Notes: generated by a model from the letters alone, not told the origin. Positions 9,298 through 17,475 are shown, numbered from the stretch's first letter. The stretch: 64,000 bases of DNA from Pseudomonas muyukensis (GCF_019139535.1 NZ_CP077073.1:1810001-1874000), one strand, 5' to 3'. Translations and numbers: made by a program.

Positions 9298-9385
9298 CGT
9301 AGGTGGCAGCTTGCTGGCGAACCTGGCTATGCGGTGCCTGGCACCGGCCAGGCCGGTGTTCGCCGGCAAGCCGGCTCCTACAGGT
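9298..9385. repeat. Solitary REP-like palindrome
   Basis: Two inverted REP-type elements, one beginning GTAGGTGGCAGCTTGCTGGC and one ending CCGGCAAGCCGGCTCCTAC, lie just after the stop of the NAD(P)-binding gene. They belong to the same family as the 6.1-6.7 kb array. A decayed third copy follows at about 9396. Confidence 0.75.
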
Positions 9386-9438
9386 TTGCCCCCGTAGGAG
9401 TCAGCTGGCGAACAGACGCTGGTGCGATGCCATGTCCG

Positions 9439-10308
9439 TTACAAGGGCTGCGCTTGCCGGGCAAGCCAATCCATCAGTTCGGCAAGTCCGCTCGGCAGGG
9501 TTTTCGAAGGGCTCACCAGGTAATAGCTCTTGCCCGTCGCCACTTTCAGCTCGAACGGCATGATCAGCCGGCCAGCACGCAGGTCGTCGCCGATCAGGGC
9601 AAAGTCGCCAATGGCGATTCCCGTCCCCTGCGCAGCCATGGCCATCGCCATGTCCAGCGTCTCGAAATGCTGTTTCGGCCCTTGCGGTTCGAAGCCGGCT
9701 TTGGCCGCCTGCAACCACAACCGCCAGTCATGTTCGTCACGCGACGGGTGCAACAGCATCTGCCGCGCCAGGTCGGGCAATTGCAGCGGGCGGTTGCACA
9801 GCGTTGGCGCGCAGACCGGCGTCAGTTGCTCGTCGAACAGCTTGCGCACCTGCAGCCCATGATTGGGCGCGGCGCCATACACCACGGCGGCATCGAAGCC
9901 TTCACGGCGAAAGTCCACGCCGTGCTGCACCGTGGTGGTCAGCTCCACCGGCACGTCCGGGCGCAGCGCCTGCCACTCCATCAGCCGTGGCAGCAGCCAG
10001 CGCATCACGCAGGTCGGGGCCTTCACTTGCAAGGTGGCGCTACGCCCACCCACCTCACGTACACCCTGTTCGATCAAGGTAAACACCTGCTGCACCCGCG
10101 GCAGCCAGTCCTGGCCTTCGCGGGTCAGCGTCAGGCCGCGGGCCTGGCGCTGGAACAGCGCATAGCCCAGGTGTTCCTCGAGCCCGGCGATCTGCCGGCT
10201 GACCGCGCCCTGGGTGATATGCAACTGCTGCGCGGCACGGGTGAAGTTGCAGTGCTGGGCGGTGATCAGGAAGGTATGCAGGGCGGGCAGGGGTGGCAGG
10301 CGTTTCAT
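9439..10308 (-). CDS. LysR-family regulator (GcvA-like)
   Basis: 289-residue LysR-type regulator with the N-terminal HTH LPALHTFLITAQHCNFTRAA and TQGAVSRQIAGLE characteristic of the GcvA/AmpR-like branch, plus a C-terminal effector domain (DAAVVYGAAPNHG). It is divergent from the ThDP-dependent decarboxylase gene with a 112-bp gap that contains a 23-bp interrupted palindrome, so regulation of that gene is likely. The effector is unknown. Confidence 0.92.
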   Translation of the reverse strand: MKRLPPLPALHTFLITAQHCNFTRAAQQLHITQGAVSRQIAGLEEHLGYALFQRQARGLTLTREGQDWLPRVQQVFTLIEQGVREVGGRSATLQVKAPTCVMRWLLPRLMEWQALRPDVPVELTTTVQHGVDFRREGFDAAVVYGAAPNHGLQVRKLFDEQLTPVCAPTLCNRPLQLPDLARQMLLHPSRDEHDWRLWLQAAKAGFEPQGPKQHFETLDMAMAMAAQGTGIAIGDFALIGDDLRAGRLIMPFELKVATGKSYYLVSPSKTLPSGLAELMDWLARQAQPL

Positions 10309-10315
10309 TCAACTA

Positions 10316-10338
10316 AGCCATGACTGGAAGACATGGCT
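10316..10338. promoter_or_regulatory. Candidate LysR operator between divergent genes
   Basis: Arms AGCCATG and CATGGCT flank a 9-bp centre, 8 bp upstream of the LysR start codon. The position overlapping the regulator's own start region is usual for autoregulating LysR proteins. The T-N11-A core was not assigned. Confidence 0.45.
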
Positions 10339-10420
10339 AGTATGTGTTTTTTTGCATTGTGGCGATAGCGCGCAGTTGCTTCCATGAGCAGCGATTTCAA
10401 CAAGAATCGGGTACTCGATA

Positions 10421-12058
10421 ATGGCAACCTGTGGCGAAGTGCTGGTTAAACTCCTCGAAGGCTATGGTGTCGACCATGTCTTCGGCATTCCTGGCGTGCA
10501 TACCGTCGAGCTGTACCGTGGCCTGGCGGCCTCGTCGGTCCGTCATGTCACGCCGCGTCACGAGCAGGGCGCCGGGTTCATGGCCGACGGCTACGCGCGC
10601 ACCCGTGGCAAGCCCGGGGTGTGCTTCATCATCACCGGGCCGGGGATGACCAATATCACCACGGCCATGGGCCAGGCCTATGCCGACTCGATCCCGATGC
10701 TGGTGATCTCCAGCGTTCAGTCCCGCAGCCAGCTCGGCGGTGGTCGCGGCAAGCTGCATGAGCTGCCTGACCAGTGCGCCCTGGTGGCCGGTGTGGCGGC
10801 TTTCTCGCAGACCTTGATGAGCGCCGACGACCTGCCCCAGGTGCTGGCCCGCGCTTTTGCCGTGTTCGAAGGGGCCCGGCCACGGCCGGTGCACATCGAG
10901 ATCCCGCTGGACGTACTGGTCGAGCCGGCCGACCACCTGCTGGCCACGCGCCCGGTGCGTACAGCCCGCGCCGGAGCGGCGCCCCTGGCGGTGCAGCAGA
11001 TGGCCGCGCGCCTGGCCAAGGCCCAGCGGCCGTTGCTGCTTGCCGGTGGCGGGGCCTTGGCCGGCGGCCCGGCGTTGGCCCGCCTGGCCGAGTACCTGCA
11101 GGCACCCGTGGCGCTGACCATCAATGCCAAGGGCTTGCTGCCGGCGAATCATCCGTTGCAGATCGGTTCGACCCAGACCTTGCCGGCCACGCGGGCGCTG
11201 GTGGCCGAGGCCGATGTGGTGCTGGCGATCGGCACTGAGCTGGCCGAGACCGACTATGATGTGACCTTCAAAGGGGGCTTCGAGATCCCCGGCAGCCTGC
11301 TGCGCATCGACATCGACCCCGACCAGACCGTGCGCAACTACCTGCCCGAGCTGGCCCTGGTGGCGGATGCCGAGCAGGCGCTCGAGGCGTTGCTGGTAGC
11401 CTTGCCGCTGCAAGGGCAGCCGCCTCGCGGTGCCCACTGGGGCGCTGCGCGGGCCGCCCGCCTGCGCGCCGACAACGCCGCGACCTGGGACCAACCGACC
11501 CTGAGCCAGACGCGCCTGCTCACCAGCATCCTGGCGGCATTGCCGGATGCCATCCTGGTGGGGGATTCGACCCAGCCGGTGTACACCGGCAACCTGACCC
11601 TCGACATGGCTCGGCCACGGCGCTGGTTCAACGCCTCGACCGGCTACGGCACCCTCGGCTATGCCTTGCCGGCGGCCATGGGCGCCTGGCTGGGCAGTGC
11701 CGAGGTAGCGGCCGAGCGGCTGCCTGCGGTGTGCCTGATCGGTGACGGCGGCTTGCAGTTCACCCTGCCGGAGCTGGCCAGCGCCGTGGAGGCACAGGTG
11801 CCGCTGATCGTGCTGCTGTGGAACAACCAGGGGTATGAGGAAATCAAGAAATACATGGTCAACCGGGCGATCGAGCCGGTAGGGGTGGACATCCATACCC
11901 CGGACTTCATCGGCGTGGCTCGGGCCTTGGGGGCCGCGGCCGAGGATGTCGCGGATGTGGCGCAGTTGCAGGCGGCGCTGGGGCGGGCGGTGGAGCGCCG
12001 GGGGCCGACGTTGATCCAGGTGGATCAACGCCAGTGGCAGGCAGCGGTGCAGGGGTAG
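10421..12058 (+). CDS. aruI: ThDP-dependent decarboxylase, probable 5-guanidino-2-oxopentanoate decarboxylase
   Basis: 545-residue thiamine-diphosphate enzyme of the acetolactate synthase/pyruvate decarboxylase fold. N-terminal pyrimidine-binding domain with the cofactor-activating glutamate at residue 48 (TPRHEQGAGFMADGYAR), a central Rossmann-like domain, and a C-terminal diphosphate/Mg domain with GDGG (LIGDGGLQFTLPE) followed by WNNQGYEE. The sequence resembles what is annotated in pseudomonads as 5-guanidino-2-oxopentanoate decarboxylase, the second step of the arginine transaminase pathway, giving 4-guanidinobutanal. No arginine transaminase gene is near, so another 2-oxoacid substrate is possible. 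There is no clear Shine-Dalgarno at 10421. The divergent LysR is the likely regulator. Confidence 0.75.
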   Translation: MATCGEVLVKLLEGYGVDHVFGIPGVHTVELYRGLAASSVRHVTPRHEQGAGFMADGYARTRGKPGVCFIITGPGMTNITTAMGQAYADSIPMLVISSVQSRSQLGGGRGKLHELPDQCALVAGVAAFSQTLMSADDLPQVLARAFAVFEGARPRPVHIEIPLDVLVEPADHLLATRPVRTARAGAAPLAVQQMAARLAKAQRPLLLAGGGALAGGPALARLAEYLQAPVALTINAKGLLPANHPLQIGSTQTLPATRALVAEADVVLAIGTELAETDYDVTFKGGFEIPGSLLRIDIDPDQTVRNYLPELALVADAEQALEALLVALPLQGQPPRGAHWGAARAARLRADNAATWDQPTLSQTRLLTSILAALPDAILVGDSTQPVYTGNLTLDMARPRRWFNASTGYGTLGYALPAAMGAWLGSAEVAAERLPAVCLIGDGGLQFTLPELASAVEAQVPLIVLLWNNQGYEEIKKYMVNRAIEPVGVDIHTPDFIGVARALGAAAEDVADVAQLQAALGRAVERRGPTLIQVDQRQWQAAVQG

Positions 12059-12061
12059 TTA

Positions 12062-12982
12062 TCAGCCGGCGTGCGCGCGCAGCCTGGCCACGTCGCGGAT
12101 TGGCGGGGCGCCATAGAGGCGGCTGTACTCGCGGCTGAACTGCGACGGGCTTTCATAGCCGACCCGATACCCCGCCACCGCTGCCTCCAGGCCATCGTTG
12201 AGCATCAGCCGCCGCGCCTCCTGCAGGCGCAACTGTTTCTGGTACTGCAAGGGGCTCATCGAGGTCACCGCCTTGAAGCGATGATGCAAGGTCGAGGTGC
12301 TGAGGTTGACCTCGCGGGCCAGATCCTCGATGCGCAGCGGCTGTTGATAGTGCTGGTTGAGCCAGGCGATGGCCTGGGACACCCGGTGGGTCTGGCTGTT
12401 GGCCAGGGCGATCTCGTACAGGCGGTGGCCCTGGGGGCCGCGCAGCAGGCGGTAGAAGATCTCGCGGCGGATCAAGGGGGCGAGGATCGCAATGTCACGC
12501 GGCGAGTCCAGCAGCTGGACCAGGCGGATCAGCGCATCGAGCAACTGCGGGTCGGTCTTTTCCACGTACAAGCCGCGCCCGGATGGGCGATTGGGCACCA
12601 CCATCGGGCTGCTTTCGGCAATCAACTGGCTCAGCTGCGCCGGGTCGATATCCAGGCGCAGCGCCAGGGCCGGCTGCTCCCGGCTGGCCTTGAGCAGCGC
12701 CCCGCTGATCGGCAGGGTCACCGACACCACCATGTAGTGCAACGGATCGTAGGCGTAATGCTCATCGCCCAGGATCAGTGTCTTGCTGCCCTGGGCCAGG
12801 ATGCACAGCGCCGGTTGGGCCAGGGCGGGCATGCCGCGAATGTCTTCCTGGTAACAGGTAAGGTACAGGTCGTCGATGGCCGAGGCCGGGCCATGGGGTT
12901 CGCCAGCGTGGCGCTGGATCAGCGTGGCCAGCGCCTGGCGCTGGGGTTCCAGGGTCGAGTCGAAGGGCAGGGACAGGGTCAT
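12062..12982 (-). CDS. AraC-family transcriptional regulator
   Basis: 306 residues: an AraC_N-type cupin-like sensory domain (about residues 1-190) and a C-terminal double HTH (IEDLAREVNLSTSTLHHRFK, then VGYESPSQFSREYSRLYG). The frame stays open to 13087, but the ATG at 12982 is preferred: it has GAGGAAGCC upstream, and the longer version would translate half of a large palindrome. It converges on the decarboxylase stop with 3 bp between them. It is divergent from the small monooxygenase at 13179, and the palindrome at 13043-13098 between them is the obvious binding region. Confidence 0.9.
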   Translation of the reverse strand: MTLSLPFDSTLEPQRQALATLIQRHAGEPHGPASAIDDLYLTCYQEDIRGMPALAQPALCILAQGSKTLILGDEHYAYDPLHYMVVSVTLPISGALLKASREQPALALRLDIDPAQLSQLIAESSPMVVPNRPSGRGLYVEKTDPQLLDALIRLVQLLDSPRDIAILAPLIRREIFYRLLRGPQGHRLYEIALANSQTHRVSQAIAWLNQHYQQPLRIEDLAREVNLSTSTLHHRFKAVTSMSPLQYQKQLRLQEARRLMLNDGLEAAVAGYRVGYESPSQFSREYSRLYGAPPIRDVARLRAHAG

Positions 12983-13042
12983 GTTGGCTTCCTCTATTCC
13001 TGCGCAGCATAGGTTTGGGCAATGCCCGGCGCTAGTCGAAAG

Positions 13043-13098
13043 CTGCACGGCGATTGCCTGATCCTGCCGTGCGGCAGAATCAGGCAATCGCCGTGCAG
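13043..13098. promoter_or_regulatory. 56-bp near-perfect palindrome between AraC regulator and monooxygenase genes
   Basis: Outer arms of 20 bp (13043-13062 and 13079-13098) are exact reverse complements. Inside them CTGCCG and CGGCAG pair around a TG loop, with a single C/A mismatch between outer and inner stems. Each half reads TGCACGGCGATTGCCTGAT away from its own end, so it can be viewed as two head-to-head copies of one site about 25 bp long, the size an AraC monomer covers. It does not resemble the REP families of this window. Confidence 0.75.
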
Positions 13099-13178
13099 TA
13101 ATGGCCTAACGTCGCGCGCGGGGCGGCGCCTAACCTTGGCAGCCTGTTTTCGCCCCCCTAGCGTCAAGGAGATCGTTC

Positions 13179-13472
13179 ATGACCCAGCAGCAACCGGTCA
13201 CACACCTGGCTTTGATCCGTGCCAGCAACGGTCGTTCGGCGGAACTCGGCATGCGCCTGCGCGACCTGCTCGAGCCCTCGCTGCGCGCGCCAGGCTGCCT
13301 GAGTTTCAGCGTGCAACGCTCGCAAGTCGACGCCGACTTGTGGCTACTCAGTGGCAGCTGGCGCGACCAGCAGGCGATGAGTGGTTATTTTGCCTCGCCG
13401 ACCCTGGAGGTGTTTGGCGAGCTGGTGCAGGCGCAGGTGGTCAGCAGCCTCGACCTTCACACCTTCGCTTAA
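13179..13472 (+). CDS. Small ABM-domain monooxygenase-like protein
   Basis: 97-residue protein with the antibiotic-biosynthesis monooxygenase (ABM) ferredoxin-like fold. Seen are an N-terminal strand THLALIRAS, helix LGMRLRDLLEPSLRAPGCLSF and the W-containing LLSGSWRDQQAMSGYF. Such proteins act as cofactor-free quinol or aldehyde monooxygenases or as stress-related dimers. AAGGAGATCG upstream fixes the start. It is divergent from the AraC gene and is its likely target. Confidence 0.82.
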   Translation: MTQQQPVTHLALIRASNGRSAELGMRLRDLLEPSLRAPGCLSFSVQRSQVDADLWLLSGSWRDQQAMSGYFASPTLEVFGELVQAQVVSSLDLHTFA

Positions 13473-13514
13473 TGTGTAGAATGCCGCCCCTCGATCAATC
13501 AGGCGGAGTGCAGC

Positions 13515-13748
13515 ATGGCACGTAAGGAATTTCCCCACTTCGAAGCGGTTTCGGCGATGGTCCCGGTGCAAGGCGGCGGCTACAACGCCGCAATCGCCGT
13601 CAAGGCCCTGCACCTGGGCGGCGCGCCGCGCTTTCACAAGGTCCTCGACGGGCAAGTGTTCAACAGCGCACTGGCGGCCGACGAGGCCGCCTGTGCCGAG
13701 CTCGAACGCTTGCTGGGCGTCGGCGAGGACGGTGAGTTGATCTTCTGA
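13515..13748 (+). CDS. Conserved small hypothetical protein
   Basis: 77 residues, no signal peptide, no recognised domain. The composition is ordinary (one short acidic helix DEAACAELERLLGVGEDGE at the C-terminus), and codon use matches neighbouring genes, with GGCGGAG ahead of the ATG. It looks like a real cytoplasmic protein of unknown function, 42 bp after the monooxygenase, and ends base-to-base with the convergent flavin reductase gene. Confidence 0.65.
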   Translation: MARKEFPHFEAVSAMVPVQGGGYNAAIAVKALHLGGAPRFHKVLDGQVFNSALAADEAACAELERLLGVGEDGELIF

Positions 13749-14354
13749 TCAGGCTTGCGGGCGGGCCATCTTGAACAGCTCGCCCAGGGCGAAGTAGTCC
13801 GCCGGGCCACCACCACGCAGGATCGGCTCGGCAGCGGCGGTGTCGTAGATGCCGTCCTTGAGCAGATGCTGGGCAATGTGCACGGCCACCACTTCGCCGA
13901 GGATCAGCCAGCTGGGCACCAGGGCCTGGTCGGCGCGCTTGAGCTGGACGATCTGGCTCACCTTGCATTCGAAGCTCACCGGGCTTTCGCCCACCCGCGG
14001 CACGCCGACCACCCGCGAAGCGCTCGGGGTCAGGCCGCTGAGGGCGAACTCGTCGACATCCGCGGCCACTGCCGCGCAGCTCTGGTTCATCTGTTCGGCC
14101 AGTGGGCGGGTGGCCAGGTTCCAGACGAACTCACCGGTCTGCTCGATGTTGTTCAGGCTGTCTTTGCGCCCGACGCTGCAGAAACCGACGATCGGCGGAA
14201 TGTAGTTGAAGGCATTGAAGAAGCTGTAGGGCGCCAGGTTCAGGCGGCCTTCGCGGTCGTGGCTGGAGATCCAGCCGATGGGGCGGGGACCGACGATGGC
14301 GTTGAACGGATCATGGGGCAGGCCGTGGCCTTTGGCGGGTTCGTAGTAGTACAT
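13749..14354 (-). CDS. Flavin reductase-like FMN-binding split-barrel protein
   Basis: 201 residues with the flavin reductase-like domain from near the N-terminus: PRPIGWISSHDREGRLNLAPYSFFNAFNY gives the FMN-binding strand-loop pattern (quoted in part as GRLNLAPYSFFNAF), followed by FCSVGRKDSLNNIEQTGEF. It is similar to the flavoprotein-oxygenase branch (COG1853), which supplies reduced flavin or acts on small substrates. The ATG at 14354 (MYYYEPAKGHG) is chosen over an upstream in-frame start because the family begins here. It is convergent with the 77-residue gene. The physiological partner is unknown. Confidence 0.8.
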   Translation of the reverse strand: MYYYEPAKGHGLPHDPFNAIVGPRPIGWISSHDREGRLNLAPYSFFNAFNYIPPIVGFCSVGRKDSLNNIEQTGEFVWNLATRPLAEQMNQSCAAVAADVDEFALSGLTPSASRVVGVPRVGESPVSFECKVSQIVQLKRADQALVPSWLILGEVVAVHIAQHLLKDGIYDTAAAEPILRGGGPADYFALGELFKMARPQA

Positions 14355-14473
14355 CTGTGCAAGGCCCAGAGGCCCTTCCTGGTGGGGGACGAGGCGCCTA
14401 GTGTGCCAAGCCTTGGCCCGGCTGGAAATGCTCAAGCCCGGCAGGTGCCGGGCTGGGTGCACGCCTGGGGCTA

Positions 14474-14722
14474 TCAGCTGAAGCGGTGGGCGTTGGTGCG
14501 CTCGAAGCCGTTCTCGGCGAAACGCTGGGCATGGGTGCGGTCGAAGCCGTCCTCGGCGAAGCGCTGGCCGTTGGTGCGGTCGAAGCCATCTTCTGCGTAG
14601 TTCACCGCTTGGCTTTGCGCGGTGGCGAAACTGTGGGCGTTGGTACGGTCGAAGCCATCTTCGGCGAAGGCGCCGGTAGCCAGGATCGAAAGGGCCAGGG
14701 TGAGGATCAGTTTGTTTTTCAT
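14474..14722 (-). CDS. Small secreted protein with four EDGFDRTN-type repeats
   Basis: 82 residues: signal peptide (KLILTLALSILATGAFA, cleavage after residue 20) and then four tandem repeats of about 13-15 residues with the core (A)E-D/N-G-F-D/E-R-T-N/H-A-x-x-F. The second repeat is separated by a TAQSQAVNY insert. It is similar in style to small Pseudomonas exported proteins that have been labelled phage infection proteins, a name without functional proof that I know of. Four short identical peptides per protein suggest metal or surface binding. GGAGCAACGACC precedes the ATG at 14722. Confidence 0.75.
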   Translation of the reverse strand: MKNKLILTLALSILATGAFAEDGFDRTNAHSFATAQSQAVNYAEDGFDRTNGQRFAEDGFDRTHAQRFAENGFERTNAHRFS

Positions 14723-15062
14723 GGTCGTTGCTCCAGTGGATGCGTTGGGTTGTTGTGGCTGTGGAATCAATGCTACTCCTATAAAATTGATTAAAAAGCG
14801 CAATAATTTGCGAATAACAATCAGTTTATTAGATGTTGTGCCCGTGATTATTTCCTCCCTTGTGAGGACTGACAGGCAGCGCAACTGAACTGGCGGAGTA
14901 GATCGGCTACAGGTTCATAGCATCCGCGCCGGCCATTAATGGGCAATTAACGCTCGCAACCACTCGTCGCGCTCGATCAACGCATTTTTCATGCACGGCC
15001 AACCGATTTTTCAGCCTTGGCTGTTCACCATCGCCGCACCCAAACCCTGGAGCGGCACAACA
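14723..15062. other. 340-bp A/T-rich intergenic region
   Basis: Divergent promoters for the small repeat protein and the membrane protein. It is noticeably A/T-rich at 14770-14860, unlike the rest of the window, with a small dyad CGCAATAATTTGCG at 14799-14812. I see no gene. Open frames across it lack a ribosome-binding site. Confidence 0.55.
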
Positions 15063-15809
15063 ATGAACAAACTCCCGCACATCACCCTGGCCTTCTGGGT
15101 CATGAAGATCTGCGCAACCACCCTCGGCGAGACGGCCGGCGACCTGCTGTCGATGACCCTGAACATCGGCTACGCCATGAGTTCGCTGCTGTTGATCAGC
15201 GTGTTTGTGCTGACGCTGGTCACCCAGCTCTACTCGCGCCGCTATCACCCGATGCTGTACTGGTTGGTGATCCTGTCCACCAGCACCGCCGGCACCACGA
15301 TGTCCGACTTCATGGACCGCACCTTGGGCCTGGGCTACGCCACGGGCTCGGCGTTGCTGATCGGCATTCTGCTGCTGACCTTCGCCCTGTGGCGCCTGAG
15401 CGGCAACCCGCTGGACGTCAACCGGATCCGCAACCGGGGCGGCGAGTTGTTCTACTGGATGGCGATCCTGTTCTCCAACACCCTGGGCACCGCGTTGGGT
15501 GATTACCTGGCGGATGACTCGGGGCTGGGCTTTGCCGGCGGCGCGCTGCTGATCGGCGCGGCCATCGCCGTGGTGGCCGGCGCCCGTTACTGGACTAGGA
15601 TCTCCGGCGTGGTGCTGTTCTGGATCGCCTTCGTCCTGACCCGTCCGTTCGGCGCCACGCTGGGTGACGTGCTGACCAAGTCGCAGGAAAAAGGCGGGCT
15701 GGACTTCGGCACCATCGGTTCGTCGGCGGTGCTCGGTGGGGTGCTGTTGGTGCTGGTGGTGATGGCCACCCAGCAACGTGAGCCGCAGCGCGTGGCTGAG
15801 AGGTCTTGA
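15063..15809 (+). CDS. Multipass membrane protein with four internal repeats (COG4705/DUF347-like)
   Basis: 248 residues with about eight hydrophobic helices. Four copies of a helix pair are each headed by a T/S-x-G-x-x-x-G/S-D motif: TTLGETAGD, STAGTTMSD, NTLGTALGD and PFGATLGD. That pattern, and KICATTLGET at the N-terminus, match the DUF347 repeat family. Four acidic residues would line up in the membrane interior, as expected for a cation or small-solute transporter, but no substrate is known to me. The ATG at 15063 begins at the first repeat. The gene ends at a strong bidirectional terminator. Confidence 0.75.
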   Translation: MNKLPHITLAFWVMKICATTLGETAGDLLSMTLNIGYAMSSLLLISVFVLTLVTQLYSRRYHPMLYWLVILSTSTAGTTMSDFMDRTLGLGYATGSALLIGILLLTFALWRLSGNPLDVNRIRNRGGELFYWMAILFSNTLGTALGDYLADDSGLGFAGGALLIGAAIAVVAGARYWTRISGVVLFWIAFVLTRPFGATLGDVLTKSQEKGGLDFGTIGSSAVLGGVLLVLVVMATQQREPQRVAERS

Positions 15810-15817
15810 GGAGAAGC

Positions 15818-15853
15818 AAAAAGGGGCGCCCCGTCATCCGGGGCGCCCCTTTT
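15818..15853. terminator. Bidirectional Rho-independent terminator
   Basis: A perfect GGGGCGCCCC stem on both sides of a 7-nt loop, with an A-tract on the left and a T-tract on the right, so it works for the membrane protein (plus) and for kgtP (minus), which converge here. Confidence 0.93.
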
Positions 15854-15872
15854 CATGTGCCGCGAACCAGGA

Positions 15873-17192
15873 TCAGTCAGTGGTGATCCGCGAGTGTTGC
15901 TTGGTGTCCTTCATGGTCGCGTACACCAGCAGCGAGCAGGCGATGCAGCCGGTGACGTACCAGTAGAAACCGGTCTCCATGCCGTTGCTCTTGAACCACA
16001 GGGCCACGTATTCGGCGGTGCCGCCGAAGATCGACACGGTCAGCGCATAAGGCAGGCCGACGCCCAGGGCGCGGATCTCGGTGGGGAACAACTCGGCTTT
16101 GACCACTGCGTTGATCGAGGTGTAGCCGCTGACGATGATCAGCGCCGCCATGATCAGGAAGAACGCGCCCCACCAGGTCTGGATGGTGTGCAGGGTGCTG
16201 AGGATCGGCACGGTGAACAGGGTGCCCAGCACGCCGAAGGCGATCAGGATCGGGCGCCGACCGATCTTGTCGGACAGGCCGCCGATCACCGGTTGCAGGC
16301 ACATGAACAGGAACAGCGTGGCCGCCGAGATGGTGGTCGAGTCGCTGATGCTCATGCCTACGGTGTTCACCAGGTACTTCTGCATGTAGGTGGTGTAGGT
16401 GTAGAAGGCCAGGGTGCCGCCCATGGTCAGGCCGACCACGGTCAGCAGCTCCTTGGGGTGGCGCATCAGGGTGCGCATCAGGCTTTCCTTGGACTTCTCC
16501 TTCTTGGTGAAGGAGGCGGTCTCTTCCATGCCGCGGCGCAGGTACAGGGCAACCACCGCGCACAGCGCACCGATCACGAACGGTACGCGCCAGCCCCAGG
16601 CGTAGAGCTCTTCGGTGGTCAGCACGTTCTGCAGGATGATCAGCACCGCCAGGGCGATGAGCTGGCCGGAGATCAGCGTCACGTATTGGAAGCTGGAGAA
16701 GAAACCACGGCGCTCCTTGCTGGCCATCTCGCTGAGGTAGGTGGCCGAGGTGCCATATTCACCACCCACCGACAGGCCCTGCAGCAGTCGGGCGACCACC
16801 AACAGGATCGGCGCGGCGACGCCAATGGTTTCGTAGCCAGGGGTCAGGGCGATGACCAGGGAGCCGGCGCACATCAGCAGTACCGAGGCCATCAGCGCCG
16901 CCTTGCGGCCCTTGCGGTCGGCGTACAGGCCCATCAGCCAGCCACCGATCGGGCGCATGAGGAAGCCCACGGCGAAGATCGCGGCGGTATTGAGCAGTTG
17001 CGCGGTGGTGTCGCCAGCCGGGAAGAAGGCCTTGGCGAAGTACAGCGAGAATGCGGCGTAGACGTACCAGTCGTACCATTCGACCATGTTGCCGATGGAA
17101 CCACTGAAGATCGATTTGAGGCGGCTGGCGGTGGATTTTTCCGCGGCGGGTGCAACGGCCGCCCCGGTGGGCAGAGTGCTGGCGTTATCCAT
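15873..17192 (-). CDS. kgtP: MFS alpha-ketoglutarate (dicarboxylate) permease
   Basis: 439-residue proton symporter of the metabolite:H+ symporter branch of MFS (KgtP/ProP/PcaT type), with 12 predicted helices. Seen: NMVEWYDWYVYAAFS in helix 1, GWLMGLYADRKGRKAA (motif A), ARLLQGLSVGGEYG in helix 4 and GGLSDKIGRRP in the central loop. It takes up 2-oxoglutarate if its genetic neighbours mifS/mifR are a guide. The start at 17192 follows AGAAGGTATCCCCTG; an upstream in-frame ATG would lie beyond the sigma54 promoter and is rejected. Confidence 0.88.
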   Translation of the reverse strand: MDNASTLPTGAAVAPAAEKSTASRLKSIFSGSIGNMVEWYDWYVYAAFSLYFAKAFFPAGDTTAQLLNTAAIFAVGFLMRPIGGWLMGLYADRKGRKAALMASVLLMCAGSLVIALTPGYETIGVAAPILLVVARLLQGLSVGGEYGTSATYLSEMASKERRGFFSSFQYVTLISGQLIALAVLIILQNVLTTEELYAWGWRVPFVIGALCAVVALYLRRGMEETASFTKKEKSKESLMRTLMRHPKELLTVVGLTMGGTLAFYTYTTYMQKYLVNTVGMSISDSTTISAATLFLFMCLQPVIGGLSDKIGRRPILIAFGVLGTLFTVPILSTLHTIQTWWGAFFLIMAALIIVSGYTSINAVVKAELFPTEIRALGVGLPYALTVSIFGGTAEYVALWFKSNGMETGFYWYVTGCIACSLLVYATMKDTKQHSRITTD

Positions 17193-17252
17193 CAGGGGAT
17201 ACCTTCTCGTTGTTTTTGTGGAGCGCGCCTGAGCGCAGCTTGAGAAGGGTTT

Positions 17253-17268
17253 TGCAGAAGCTGTGCCA
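17253..17268 (-). promoter_or_regulatory. Sigma54 (-24/-12) promoter of kgtP
   Basis: Reading the minus strand, TGGCACAGCTTCTGCA has GG and GC exactly 10 nt apart and only two mismatches to the TGGCACG-N4-TTGCW consensus. Transcription would start near 17242, about 50 nt before the kgtP ATG. The adjacent regulator carries the sigma54-contact motif GAFTGA. Confidence 0.8.
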
Positions 17269-17425
17269 AATGGGTGCGTGATGATCCGTTCGGGGGCATT
17301 CAAGGCCTTTGCTGGCAACGCCGGCACCTACGCAAGCTGCACGAATCCTGGCACGACAGCGATTGCTGGAGGCGCCGGCCGTGCCGGCGAAGGGCTGCAG
17401 CGCAGCCCTGGCACTATCAGGAAAA

Positions 17426-17474
17426 TAGGCGATATCCCGCTCACTCAGCCCTTCGAGTAGGCGGAATTCCGCTT
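17426..17474. promoter_or_regulatory. Two dyad sites, candidate upstream activator sites for the NtrC-type regulator
   Basis: TAGGCGATATCCCGCTC (17426-17442) and TAGGCGGAATTCCGCTT (17458-17474) match at 13 of 17 positions and start 32 bp apart, about three helical turns. Each is a partial palindrome around TAGGCG/CCGCT. They lie about 160 bp upstream of the sigma54 promoter, the usual distance for enhancer sites. The rest of the 283-bp gap holds REP-like GGCGCCGGCCGTGCCGGCG. Confidence 0.65.
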
Positions 17475-17475
17475 A

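Noticed and set aside
17350..17372. Plus-strand TGGCACG...TTGCT near 17350 as a second sigma54 promoter
   Set aside because: The spacing between GG and GC is 13 rather than 10 nt, and it points away from kgtP.
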